Below, piece by piece: positions 40,461 through 50,444 of a stretch of DNA of 64,000 nucleotides. The notes under the pieces are model-generated. The model ran no database searches. It worked only from the letters and a program-made list of their open reading frames with translations, and had not been told where the DNA came from. A program made the position numbers and the translations under genes. Within the stretch, counting starts at the first letter, position 1. Every line of letters starts with the position of its first letter. Source of the DNA: Malus domestica (taxonomy: Eukaryota; Streptophyta; Magnoliopsida; Rosales; Rosaceae); NCBI RefSeq assembly GCF_042453785.1, contig NC_091676.1, positions 28,007,001 through 28,071,000 of the forward strand. Reading direction: 5' to 3'.

Positions 40461-41710
40461 ACACGGCAAGCAGGCACGAGGTGAAGGTGACGACTTGTTG
40501 CTTTGTTCAATCTTTCTAATTCACACCTGAGTGGTTTGGTCAACGGTATGATCTTCGAGATTGATGGGCTCCTCTTCCAATTGGTGACTTGGTCTTTAAG
40601 GATTTGATTCAAGGGTGGTGAATCGGCACGTGCAGCCCACAACGCCTAGTAAGTCGACCCAAGAATTTGAGGGTCAAAACGAGTTCACCGTCCTCGGGCA
40701 GATGCGGCATCTTCTCGAGTTCTTCATCTTAGACTCTTTCTGCTGAGTTGACTGTGCGTGCTGCATTCTTCTCTGCTTGTTTCTTCAGGTAGATGTGGCA
40801 GCTTCTCGAGTTCCTCAGTTCGAACTCCTTCTGCTGAGTTGACCGTGCAGACCACATTCTTCTCTGCTTGTTCCTTCTGCACCTTGTCTCCACATGCTGC
40901 AAGGTATCATTTTCACTTGCCTTATCTGTCCTCCAAGCAGATATGGCAGCTTCTTTGAAAGTACAGCAGCAGTGGGAGGCGAGTACTCGATAGCAGTGTT
41001 AGGTAGGCAATCAGGGAAGGGTTCCAAGCAGTCGGTTCCTTACCCAAGTTTGAGTGGAGGTTCCGGCATATTGCTTTCTTTATCCTTGTCTTTGCAGGTA
41101 AGAACAAGGACAAAGAAAAGGACAGGGAGAGTGCATGATATGAGATACTCTTGCTTTCTACCCTGGTGATATGAGATACTTTTGCTTTGGAGTCATTGGC
41201 TTGCAGAGGTACCCCAAGGAATAAGGAACACTGAATGACTCGAGAGGTTTCGTTGGGAAAGCATTTTTGGAGATGAAGAAATGCTCTGTATGTCTGCCTT
41301 GCTATGGAAGGTGAAGGTGGACAGTTATAGGAGATCCCTTAATACCTGTAGAGGTACTATTCTTTCACTCGTGTCGGCAACTAACGCGTGATTGAACAGT
41401 AAACTTCACGTGCTTTCTCTTTCACCGAAAATCTTCGACAAATTGCCCGTGATTTGCGCAAAGTTGAGTGTGCATATGACAGGTGATGACGCGGCTGAAA
41501 AAGACTGGCGCCACTTCGATATCTGGGATCGGCGCTTCGACAAATTACCCGTGATTTCCGTAAAGCTGAGTTTACGTGTGACGGGTGCCGACACGTCTGG
41601 AAAAGCAAGATGCTTCTCCGATTTCTGAGCTTGCCTCTTCGATTTTTGAATGGCCTCTTCGAATTCTGAGCTCGCCTCTTCGATCTCTGAAATCCCGTCG
41701 AGTGCTGATT

Positions 41711-41720
41711 TTTTTATAGA
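41711..41720 (+). promoter_or_regulatory. Putative TATA box for the antisense ORF
   Basis: TTTTTATAGA lies about 105 bp upstream of the ATG at 41826, at a spacing suitable for a short plus-strand leader. Position only; no expression evidence. Confidence 0.3.
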
Positions 41721-41825
41721 GGCAAGCAGTTCATTTCAAAGCACACTTGAATTTTTTGCTTGTACCTTCTTGCACTTCTAAGATCTCGATTTGTCCGACC
41801 TCTTCTTTCTTTAACACCTTTGAAA

Positions 41826-42494
41826 ATGTCTGGACCCTCCGATCGTCGTTTTGACTTGAATCTTGGTGAAGAGGCAGTCCCGCCTTCTCCAGACAATATA
41901 TGGCGCCCATCCTTCATATCCCCTACTGGTCCTCTTACCGTTGGGGATTCGGTGGTGAAGAATGATATGACCGCTGCGGTGGTGGCCCGAAACCTTGTCA
42001 CTCCCAGAGATAACAGACTACTTTCCAAACGGTCTGATGAGTTAGCTGTTAAGGATTCTCTGGCTCTCAGTGTGCAGTGTGCAGGTTCTGTGTCTAATAT
42101 GGCCCAACGCCTATTTGCTCGAACCCGTCAAGTTGAATCATTGGCGGCGGAAGTGATGAGTCTCAAACAGGAGATTAGAGGGCTCAAGCATGAGAATAAA
42201 CAGTTGCATAAGCTCGCACATAGCTATGCGACAAACATGAAGAGGAAGATTGACCAGATGCAAGAATCTGATGGTCAGATTTTACTTGATCATCAGAGAT
42301 TTGTGGGTTTGTTCCAGCAACATTTGCCTTCGTCTTCTAGGGCTGCACCGCGTAATGGAGCTCCAAATGATCAACCTTTGGTGCCTCCTCTTCCTGGAGT
42401 TCCGCCGAGTGGTGTGGCTTCAAACAGTCAACCTCCGGCGCCTCTCATTTCTGGAGCTCTGCCGAGTGGTGAGGCGGCAGCTGATCGTCCTTGA
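41826..42494 (+). CDS. Antisense ORF (aORF) of the Tat-like element, coiled-coil protein
   Basis: A 222-aa frame on the strand opposite gag. The start chosen is the ATG giving MSGPSDRRFDLNLGEEAVPP; an upstream in-frame ATG at 41760 would add 22 residues. The middle (ARTRQVESLAAEVMSLKQEI and onward through KHENKQLHKLAHSYATNMKR) has heptad spacing of a coiled coil. The C-terminus is Pro/Ser-rich with three PLVPPLPGVPPSG-like repeats. I recall near-identical proteins annotated as uncharacterised in rosaceous genomes; extra antisense ORFs are a published feature of Tat retrotransposons. Function unknown. The intact frame fits the youth of the insertion. Confidence 0.75.
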   Translation: MSGPSDRRFDLNLGEEAVPPSPDNIWRPSFISPTGPLTVGDSVVKNDMTAAVVARNLVTPRDNRLLSKRSDELAVKDSLALSVQCAGSVSNMAQRLFARTRQVESLAAEVMSLKQEIRGLKHENKQLHKLAHSYATNMKRKIDQMQESDGQILLDHQRFVGLFQQHLPSSSRAAPRNGAPNDQPLVPPLPGVPPSGVASNSQPPAPLISGALPSGEAAADRP

Positions 42495-42502
42495 AGATCC
42501 CC

Positions 42503-42889
42503 TCTTGTAAATTTGATTTGATTTGATTTTTTTTTTTTTAAGGTATGCATAATGCAAATTTATGTAAAATTTCCAGAAATAAATAAATAAATAAAATGGA
42601 CTTTATTTCTCTCGATGCATTTTTTTTTGTTGCTGTATACATACATATATTATGTACATACACACCACATTATCATAACTTCATTTTCTTTTCTTTTCTT
42701 TTCTTTTCTCTTTTTTTTTTTTTTTAATAAATATATATATATATATATATTTTTTTTTTCTTTCTTTTTCTGCACATGGTGCCAGACGCACCATTCCCCT
42801 TTTTTTTTTTCACGTGGTGCCAGATGCACCATCACCTCTTTTTTTTTTTTTTTTTTTATATTATATTTTATTATTATTTTTTTCTGTAT
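42503..42889. repeat. Low-complexity T-rich spacer with a duplicated segment
   Basis: Long T runs, a (TA)n at 42728-42750, and two copies of a CACRTGGTGCCAGAYGCACC segment (about 42773 and 42811) separated by a T run. The Phe-rich ORFs here are artefacts. Confidence 0.8.
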
Positions 42890-43374
<485 letters not shown>

Positions 43375-43454
43375 AGAGCATCGAGCCATTGCTAAAGCGG
43401 AAGAGCCCAGCGGACGGCGTTTGGGTTCCTGGGAATTGCATCAAATGCCGGAGG

Positions 43455-44420
43455 AGCATGAATAGAACCCAGTTGCAGAAACAGCTTGTTAACAACCCCA
43501 AATCCAAGCCTCGGAATCGCCTCGGTGTTGAAACGAGGCAGAGGTGGATTGAACATACCAGAATCTTGGCAAATCGAAGCTTTGAGCACCCCCAAAGAAA
43601 CTGTAACAATAACATGATCAGCTAACAAAACTGACCCATCAGAAAAATGGAGCTTCACAAGCCTTGTGTCGGATTCATAGCCCTTGTTCTTGCGATTATC
43701 CGGCTGCCATTGAATTTTTCTGACCTTCTTGCCCAATTGGATCAACCCAGGTGGGAGTACAGAGGCTAGAGATTGAACAATGCTCAAGTACCCTTTAGCA
43801 ATGATGATTTCTTCGCCGGGAAACATCCGGTACTCGCTTTCTGCATTGTAATCGAGAGTTAACAAATCACCGGCTGATGTATAAGTCCTTTGGATGTTCT
43901 CATGCATTGCAAAGATGGCCTCTTGCAGCAACTTTCTGCTCCAATTTGTATAGCCACTGACCTGCTCATCTCGGTTTTTTTTTTTTCAAACCCAATACGT
44001 ATCAAGGCCTTGCCTTAAGAAAGAGCCGACACTGAGCTTCCCAACACCGTCATTGCTTGCACAAATCCTGGAAGCGTCATCTCCGAGCTTACTGTATTCA
44101 AAATCACCATTGCACTCTCTCTCTGGACTTTCATCAAACACCTGCTTCCCCTGAGCATAATCCATCAAGTTCTTGAACAGAGACGAAATGGGGTCCACCA
44201 CATCCGGTTCCAGCTCCAACCCACATTTCGCGACGGTGGTGGGCTCGTCGGAGGACCCGTCCATGCACTCCCACGGATGCGCTTACTCGAGGGTTGATTT
44301 CCTGAGCAATTTTATGAACCGGGCTGCCTCCAATGCCGTGGATCCAGGTAGCTCCCATCTCAATCCGGTCGCCGCCGAACTCCGACGTGTTGATTCTGTC
44401 GCCAATTCTCTCCTCGTACT
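43455..44420 (-). pseudogene. Captured polyamine oxidase (PAO5-like) segment
   Basis: In minus-strand order: RINTSEFGGDRIEMGATWIH with GIGGSPVHKIAQEI (FAD-binding region near the N-terminus), then DGSSDEPTTVAKCGLELEPD with VVDPISSLFKNLMDYAQGKQ, then KLLQEAIFAMHENIQRTYTS, MFPGEEIIIAKGYLSIVQSL and LADHVIVTVSLGVLKASI. These match flavin amine oxidases of the plant PAO5 group in consecutive order, covering roughly the first half to two thirds. Two frameshifts (about 44280 and 43985) and missing ends rule out activity. No intron is seen; Arabidopsis PAO5 is, to my knowledge, intronless, so DNA or RNA capture cannot be told apart. Confidence 0.82.
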
Positions 44421-44424
44421 CATC

Positions 44425-44570
44425 GTCACTGCGGCCTCTCTTCAACACCTTGAGCGCCGCCTCCTTGCTCTTCTCGACCTTCCCAAGCGCGATCTCGAAG
44501 CTGTCCCTGATCGTGACCTCGCGCTGCTTGAGCTCGTCGAGCGACGCCTTGGTCTCGTGCTGACCAGGAG
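44425..44570 (-). pseudogene. Unidentified captured coding fragment (helical)
   Basis: The minus frame ASLDELKQREVTIRDSFEIA continues LGKVEKSKEAALKVLKRG and SDDEYEE, then fuses in frame to the PAO segment at 44420. The composition (GC-rich, charged, helical) is unlike the surrounding element. I do not recognise the parent gene; it may be a fourth host fragment. Confidence 0.45.
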
Positions 44571-44995
44571 CATTGGTGTTGCCTTTTATGCTCGTGCAGA
44601 CCAGGAGCATTTGGTGCCGTGTTGCAGTTTCAGCTCGTGCAGGCAAGGAGCGTTGGGTTGTTGCCTTTTAGGCTCGTGCAGACCAGGAGCATTGGTGTTG
44701 CCTTTTATGCTCGTGCAGACCAGGAGCATTTGGTGCCGTGTTGCAGTTTCAGCTCGTGCAGGCAAGGAGCGTTGGGTTGTCACCTTTTAGGCTCGTGCAG
44801 ACCAGGAGCATTGGTGTTGCCTTTTATGCTCGTGCAGACCAGGAGCGTTGGCTCGTGCAGTTTAGGCTCGTGCGAACGAGGAGCAGTGTGTCCTACAGTT
44901 TAGGCTCGTGCGGACAAGGAGCTGTGTGTCCTACAGTTTAGGCTCGTGCGGACAAGGAGCTTTGTGCCATGCAGTTTAGACTCGTGCGGGCCAGG
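44555..44995. repeat. 119-bp tandem repeat array with a 20-40-bp subunit
   Basis: A segment containing GCTCGTGCAGACCAGGAGCA recurs with a period of about 119 bp (near 44555, 44672 and 44791). It breaks down into shorter GGCTCGTGCGGACAAGGAGC units up to 44995. It separates gag from the captured genes. Confidence 0.88.
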
Positions 44996-45012
44996 AGAAT
45001 TTGTGAATTTTG

Positions 45013-46962
45013 TCAAGCAATCCGGGAGAGGCGTTCCTCACAATTTTCATAACAAGGAGCTTTGACCGCGTGATTGAAGAAGTCTTCGGGCAAGAAATCA
45101 CGCATCGTGATGGGGATGGACGATCTATATGTCGAAATTTCATCATCTTCAACACGTTCACGTTGCTTTGAAGGTTGACAAGAGCTGCTTTGCCCCCTTT
45201 CCGATTGGCGGACTTGTGGAGGAGACGTATGCTTCTTGTGCAATTTCTTAGGAGTGACTTGAGTCCATCCTTCAATTTTGCTTGTCTTGGACGATGCCCC
45301 CAGCGATTGAGGTGAAAACTTTGAGTCGGAAGAGCCAGAAGTGAAGGTGGTATAGTTTGACTTCGCCACTTCGTCAAGATCTAGCTCGATGATTCCTTTC
45401 TGAGCCAGCTTCATGATGAGATCTTTCAGCACGAAACATTTTTCTGTCGGATGACTGATGAAGCGGTGGAATTTACAGTATCTTGGACTGTCGGTACGAT
45501 TCATCTCTTCCGGCCGTCTGCACTCAGGCAAACTGATCACCTTCTTGTCCAACAGGTCATCCAGCATGGCAACCACATCAGAGTCGGGGAATGGATAAGT
45601 CTTCTCCTCAAGCTCTTTCAAAGTGCGTCTACGCATCTCTTGATCATGAAAAGCTTCGGTTTGAATCGCCTTGCCTCGTGTGGATATTTTGACGGGAGCT
45701 GTGTTGACCGTCATCGCTTCCTTGGTGGGTTTCCATGCAGCCTTTTCCCCCTTTGTCCCAAGAACTTTGTCGTTCTTGTAGTCGGCGATCGGTTCTTTCT
45801 TCCCATGATGGGCGATGCTCAACTCCATGTCATAGGCGCGGGTGGCTAGCTCTTGGAAGGTCCGTGGTTTGATGCCTTGAAGGATGTATTGCAAACCCCA
45901 TTGCATGCCTTGGATGCACATCTCGATTGAAGAGGTTTCCGAGAGCCTATCTTTACAGTCGAGGCTCAGAGTGCGCCATCTGTTGATGTAGTCAATGACT
46001 GGCTCGTCCTTCCACTGCTTTGTGCTCGTTAGCTCTAGCATGCTCACAGTGCGGCGGGTGCTGTAGAAGCGGTTGAGGAATTCCCGCTCTAATTGCTCCC
46101 AGCTGTTGATGGACGCAGGCTCTAGGTCCGTGTACCACTCAAAGGCATTTCCTTTCAGCGAACGCACAAACTGCTTGGCGAGGTAGTCTCCATCCGTCCC
46201 CGCGTTGTTGCAAGTTTCGACGAAATGTGCAACGTGCTGCTTTGGGTTTCCTTTTCCATCAAACTGCATGAACTTTGGTGGTTGATAACCCCTTGGCATC
46301 TTTAGGGCATCAATCTTCTTGGAATAGGGCTTCGAGTAGAACAAGGAGGTATGTGAGCTCCCTTCGTACTGTGCCTTGATGGTGTTGGTGATCATCTCCT
46401 GCAACTGCTGGATAGAAAGAGATCCCATGAGTGCCGCTGCTTGGTCTGGCTCCGGCTTTCCATCGATTTTCTTCACCGGGGGTTCTTCGTCTCCGCCAGC
46501 TCCTCCCTTTAGTGGATCATCCTCTGGGTCGGGTTTATCGCCGTCTTGTGCCTCCAATCGGTTGACTAGTGCTGCAATTTGCAAGTCTTTTTCTTCCACA
46601 GTTCGGGTTAGCCTTGCGATTGCTTCATTCATTTGAGCCAGCTGCTCATCGATTGAAGTTGCTCCAATGGTCATGACTTGCATGGCTGAACTGTCGCTTG
46701 AATCGGCATCGGAGAGCATGGATTCGGAGTATTTCCTTGGGCTTTCCCCCCTTGGTGCCCTTAGTGAGGCTAAGGTAATCAAAGGCTCGTGCCTTGGGTG
46801 CTTTTGTTCCCTTGGCAGAGTTGATGCAGAGGTGAAAGAGGCGGCAGAAGTAGCTCTTGCCATGCTTCGAGTCGTGATGCCCAAAGTGACACCAGTTGAG
46901 ACGAGGACGCTTTTGTTCTTTGCGCCGGTTGCGGGAACAGTTTGAGCCTTCCTTGATGCCAT
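45013..46962 (-). CDS. Retrotransposon Gag polyprotein (Tat-like element)
   Basis: 649 aa from the ATG giving MASRKAQTVPATGAKNKS; the open frame extends upstream into the LTR, but this Met lies 80 bp downstream of the LTR end and is the natural start. A basic N-terminus and acidic coiled segment (TSIDEQLAQMNEAIARLTRT) precede the Retrotrans_gag domain (PKFMQFDGKGNPKQHVAHFV through EWYTDLEP, EREFLNRFYSTRR, DYINRWRTLSLDCKD). A Cys/His cluster CKFHRFISHPTEKC follows near the C-terminus, where Tat elements normally run on to protease; here the frame ends and no pol follows. Gag would form virus-like particles in the cytoplasm. The frame is intact. Confidence 0.88.
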   Translation of the reverse strand: MASRKAQTVPATGAKNKSVLVSTGVTLGITTRSMARATSAASFTSASTLPREQKHPRHEPLITLASLRAPRGESPRKYSESMLSDADSSDSSAMQVMTIGATSIDEQLAQMNEAIARLTRTVEEKDLQIAALVNRLEAQDGDKPDPEDDPLKGGAGGDEEPPVKKIDGKPEPDQAAALMGSLSIQQLQEMITNTIKAQYEGSSHTSLFYSKPYSKKIDALKMPRGYQPPKFMQFDGKGNPKQHVAHFVETCNNAGTDGDYLAKQFVRSLKGNAFEWYTDLEPASINSWEQLEREFLNRFYSTRRTVSMLELTSTKQWKDEPVIDYINRWRTLSLDCKDRLSETSSIEMCIQGMQWGLQYILQGIKPRTFQELATRAYDMELSIAHHGKKEPIADYKNDKVLGTKGEKAAWKPTKEAMTVNTAPVKISTRGKAIQTEAFHDQEMRRRTLKELEEKTYPFPDSDVVAMLDDLLDKKVISLPECRRPEEMNRTDSPRYCKFHRFISHPTEKCFVLKDLIMKLAQKGIIELDLDEVAKSNYTTFTSGSSDSKFSPQSLGASSKTSKIEGWTQVTPKKLHKKHTSPPQVRQSERGQSSSCQPSKQRERVEDDEISTYRSSIPITMRDFLPEDFFNHAVKAPCYENCEERLSRIA

Positions 46963-47041
46963 TAATTTTGGAAGCGCGCTTGAATTTCTTGAACGGAGAA
47001 AGAGATGAGAGGCAGAGATTGTCCCACTGGGCGTGCCAATT

Positions 47042-48033
47042 TGTGAACACGGAAAATTCCTGAAACGAAAGAGACAAGAAACGACGCGCACAAACAAATA
47101 TTTGGTGTTTGATGATTTTGGGTTACAATCTCTCTCTATTTTGATCCTCTGATTCGATCTCCGTAAGGTGTTGATTTGTGGGATGTGTGATTGATCCAAG
47201 GGTCGTCGAGGCTTGATCTTGGATGAACGAGGATGAACGGATCTTCAAGAGCTTTTGGGCTTGATCTTGAAGAATGGTGATTGACGGATCTTCAAGGGCT
47301 TTTGGGCTTGATCTTGAAGAACAGTGATGAACGGATTTCCGAGGGCTTTTGGGCTTGAACTCGAAGAACAGTGACGAACGAATCTTCGAGAGCTTTTGGG
47401 CTTGAACGGATCTTCGAGGGCTTTTGGGCTTGATCTCGAAGAACAGTGATGAACGATGAACGCTTTCTTCGAGGGCCGTCGAGGCTTGGGCTTGATGAAC
47501 AGCGGATGAGCGGATTCGTTGATGTTGTCGATCCAAAGGGGCCGTTGGGGCTTGATCCTTGAGGATGAACAGTTGATGAACGATGAACGATGAATGCTTT
47601 CTTCAAAGGGCCGTTGAGGCTTGGGCTTGCAGGTGGATGATTGTTGATCCAAAGGGCCGTCGGGGCTTGATCTTGGAAGAACGATGAACGAAGAACGAAG
47701 AAGGCTTTCTTGATTCTTCGGGAACCTGGATGCTTGAAAGCTTCGGAGTTTCAGAGCTTCAGAGCTTCAAGGTGTGATATGAATTAGGTCCCCTTAAAAT
47801 GAATGAAATGGGCTTGTATTTATAGAATTTTCCAAGGCCTAATTTTGAATATAATATCCCAGATGAAATAAGTCGTTTCTGCCAGGTGTTGACACGTGTC
47901 CTATTTGATGACTTTTCCAACTCATTTCAATTTTCGTTGAGTCACACGCTACGTGTAAAATTTATGTAATACATGAGCGTTGACACTTTGATTTATCGGT
48001 CAACATTTATTTACCGAAATTTCGATGTCTACA
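47042..48033 (-). repeat. 5' LTR of the young element (promoter LTR)
   Basis: Same 992-bp sequence as the left LTR. On the minus strand it runs TGTAGACATCG to GTGTTCACA and has a TATA-like box TATAAATAC at about 47817-47825. Confidence 0.93.
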
Positions 48034-48140
48034 AATACTCGATGGTTAATTTGCGGTTATGGATATGGTTAATTTTCGTGGTCATGGGGATGAATATAAC
48101 ATTTCCGTCCCCAAACCGATCCGTTGCCATCCGTAATTTC

Positions 48141-48634
48141 GAACCCCTTCTTTGATTTTTTTATTTTTTTTTTCAAAAAATTGTAAGGTTTTTTTTTTTT
48201 ATTACTTCCCACACCAAAACTCAATACAATCTTTTATATCCTTATTTCTTTACATTCTTATTTCATTTTCTACATTGTTTGTGCTTACAAAATTGACATC
48301 TCTTGTCGAAGGTCGACCACGGAAACCTACTTGAAAATTTAATATTTTTTATGGATAAAGACATGTGCATAATCATAATCATCTATTCTAAATTAATCTC
48401 ATCCATTAAATAATTAAATTATACATCAAAAATAAAATAACTCATTGTCACAGTGGGGATAGATTGTGAATAGCAAGTGCGATGTTAGTCAACTATTTAA
48501 GTGAATGGTAGCTACCATAAGTCCATTCCTAAATCTTAATCCACCTTTTAGAGCATCTCCATTCTTCTGAAAAGTTAGGACCCAAATCTTATATTTGAGT
48601 TTAGATGAGGCAAATTATCTCTCATGCACCGGAG
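48141..48634. other. Spacer between the two LTR retrotransposons
   Basis: AT-rich; T runs at 48157-48200. No gene, RNA or TIR element recognised. Confidence 0.45.
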
Positions 48635-49566
48635 TGTGGATGCAAATTTCTTCCTCCTTATTCTTGGACAAACTTGCACCTACAAAACAAACAATACCCC
48701 ACGATGAATTTTTTTAGGGGGGGTGTGCTTTGGCCGAAGAACCTCCGATGCCAAAGTTAGAATTTTGAGGGGAAAATGTTTGGAGAATTTACACTATATT
48801 TGGATGAAGAAATTTAAGATTATTAAGGAATTTTAAAATGATGGAAATTGAAATAAAGGGATTTTATTTTCTAGAATTTATGAATTTTGTTGTTTGGTTA
48901 ACTTAAAAGAACAATGGAATTGAAAACGGAATTTGTTAATTTTAAACTCCCAATCATAGAAATTGAGAAATGACATCTATTTACATGGAATTTAAACTTG
49001 GAAATTGGAGGTCTCAAATTCCAAGTTTTTTTTCCACGCGGAAATTCTAAATTTCTATGTTATAAATCTAAACAAGGGAATTGGTGCATGTCAATTTATA
49101 ATTTTGACTTTTATCCAAATTCCAAGTTTATTTCCCTCATCCAAAAATAGTGTACGAATTTAGAGAATTTAGCAAGAGAATTGGAATTGAGTTTTGGAGA
49201 GAATGAGGGTGTTTATATAGGGGTGTGGCCAGTCCCCTTGGGTGGAGATGGACCGGCCCCACTTGGATGGCTTTGTGGGTGAAGTTCATGATTTGTGGTT
49301 AATTAGCAAATTAATTGAATAATAAATCAATTAATCAGCTAATTAATATAATAAAAGGGAATGATTTGGGGGTTGCCTTGTGGAGAAGATTTGATGAGGA
49401 TGAATGAAATAGGTTATAAATAAATACCTATTTTGGGCACTTTTGACTTAATTGAGGGATGATTACCCATTGCTCGCGCGTAGGAATTCTGGTGTGCCTC
49501 AAGGGTAATTTTGTCCTTTTAACCCAAAAATCCACGTGTTGCCTCTTGATTATTTTTGGCTCTACA
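48635..49566 (-). repeat. 3' LTR of the older Tat-like element (with MITE insertion)
   Basis: Aligns to 59296-59879 except for the insertion 48791-49153 and small indels (for example the region around 48710). Confidence 0.85.
48791..49153. mobile_element. MITE inserted in the 3' LTR
   Basis: Inverted ends ACACTATATTTGGATGAAG and, in complement, ACACTATTTTTGGATGAG. GAATTT lies at 48785-48790 and again at 49156-49161; the other LTR (near 59470) shows the uninterrupted sequence. Superfamily uncertain. Confidence 0.75.
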
Positions 49567-50444
49567 AATGCCCCCACACCTATTGGACTGCTCGTAGAAA
49601 AGGGCAACATGTGTAAAGATTTTCTTGCTTTGGAAAACATATGATTGTTTCCTATTTTAATGTAGATTTCCTCTTTAATAGAAAATTAGATCCTTTTAGG
49701 AAAGAGAAATAAATTTATCTCAAAGCTTATTTAAGTCCACCTTAAGTGAATTATTAAATCAACTTTGGAGAGCGATTTATTCTACCCTACAAGAGAGAGA
49801 AAGCTTAGAGGATATGTGTTCCCCCTCCTCTAGCAATCTTCTACATCTTGCTCGTGCAAAGGATCGTCTTTCGTTACTTGCTTCGTCTTCTTGTTGCTTA
49901 TAGGTAAGAAAAAAATTAATTTTCTTGTCTTCTTAATTTTTGGGAGCCTCGGGGCTTGAAACTTGGCTCAACGGGGGTCGAGAGGAAGTGTGAAAGAGTG
50001 GCTTGAAAAGCCATGGTTTCAAAGGCTGCTGTGGGGTAGCCTTGGCATTAGGGTAACTCGGTTCGGGCTGAAAGTTAGTGGCTTATGGCTGGCTCGGGCC
50101 AAGGAGCAGGGTGTGGGATTAGGCCTGGCGCTCGGACCATTAGTGACGGGCCAGGAGGTGAGGCGCGGACCTCCCTTTTATTTATTTATAAGTTGGGCTT
50201 GGGCCCATGCTTGAGGGAGGAGAGGAATAGGCTGTGGGCCGGTCTAGGCCGTGGCCCTTTTTTTTTTTTAATTTTAAGGCTGGGCTTGGGCCCGTGCCTG
50301 GTATAAGAGGAAAGAATGAAGGCCTAAGGTTTGGCCTGCTTGAAGTTTGGGTCGAGAGCTGCTCCTCCTTTTATGTGTGTATGTGTGTGTGTGTGCAACC
50401 ACCTAATGAATCTTTCTTGCATCTTTGTAGAATTTCTTCAAGCA
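49567..50444. other. 3' internal region of the older element, non-coding
   Basis: Contains the polypurine-tract complement, GA-rich and GGCTTGGGCC-type repeats (50100-50330) and a GT microsatellite (50374-50395). ORFs here are low-complexity. It probably holds promoter and leader of the antisense ORF. Confidence 0.45.

Noticed and set aside
44555-44995. Regularly spaced repeats that could suggest a CRISPR-like array
   Set aside because: Units are contiguous tandem repeats without unique spacers, inside a plant retrotransposon.
46376-47077. ORFs on both strands opposite or offset from gag
   Set aside because: They are shadows of the gag frame, which has a recognisable domain and an intact start and stop.
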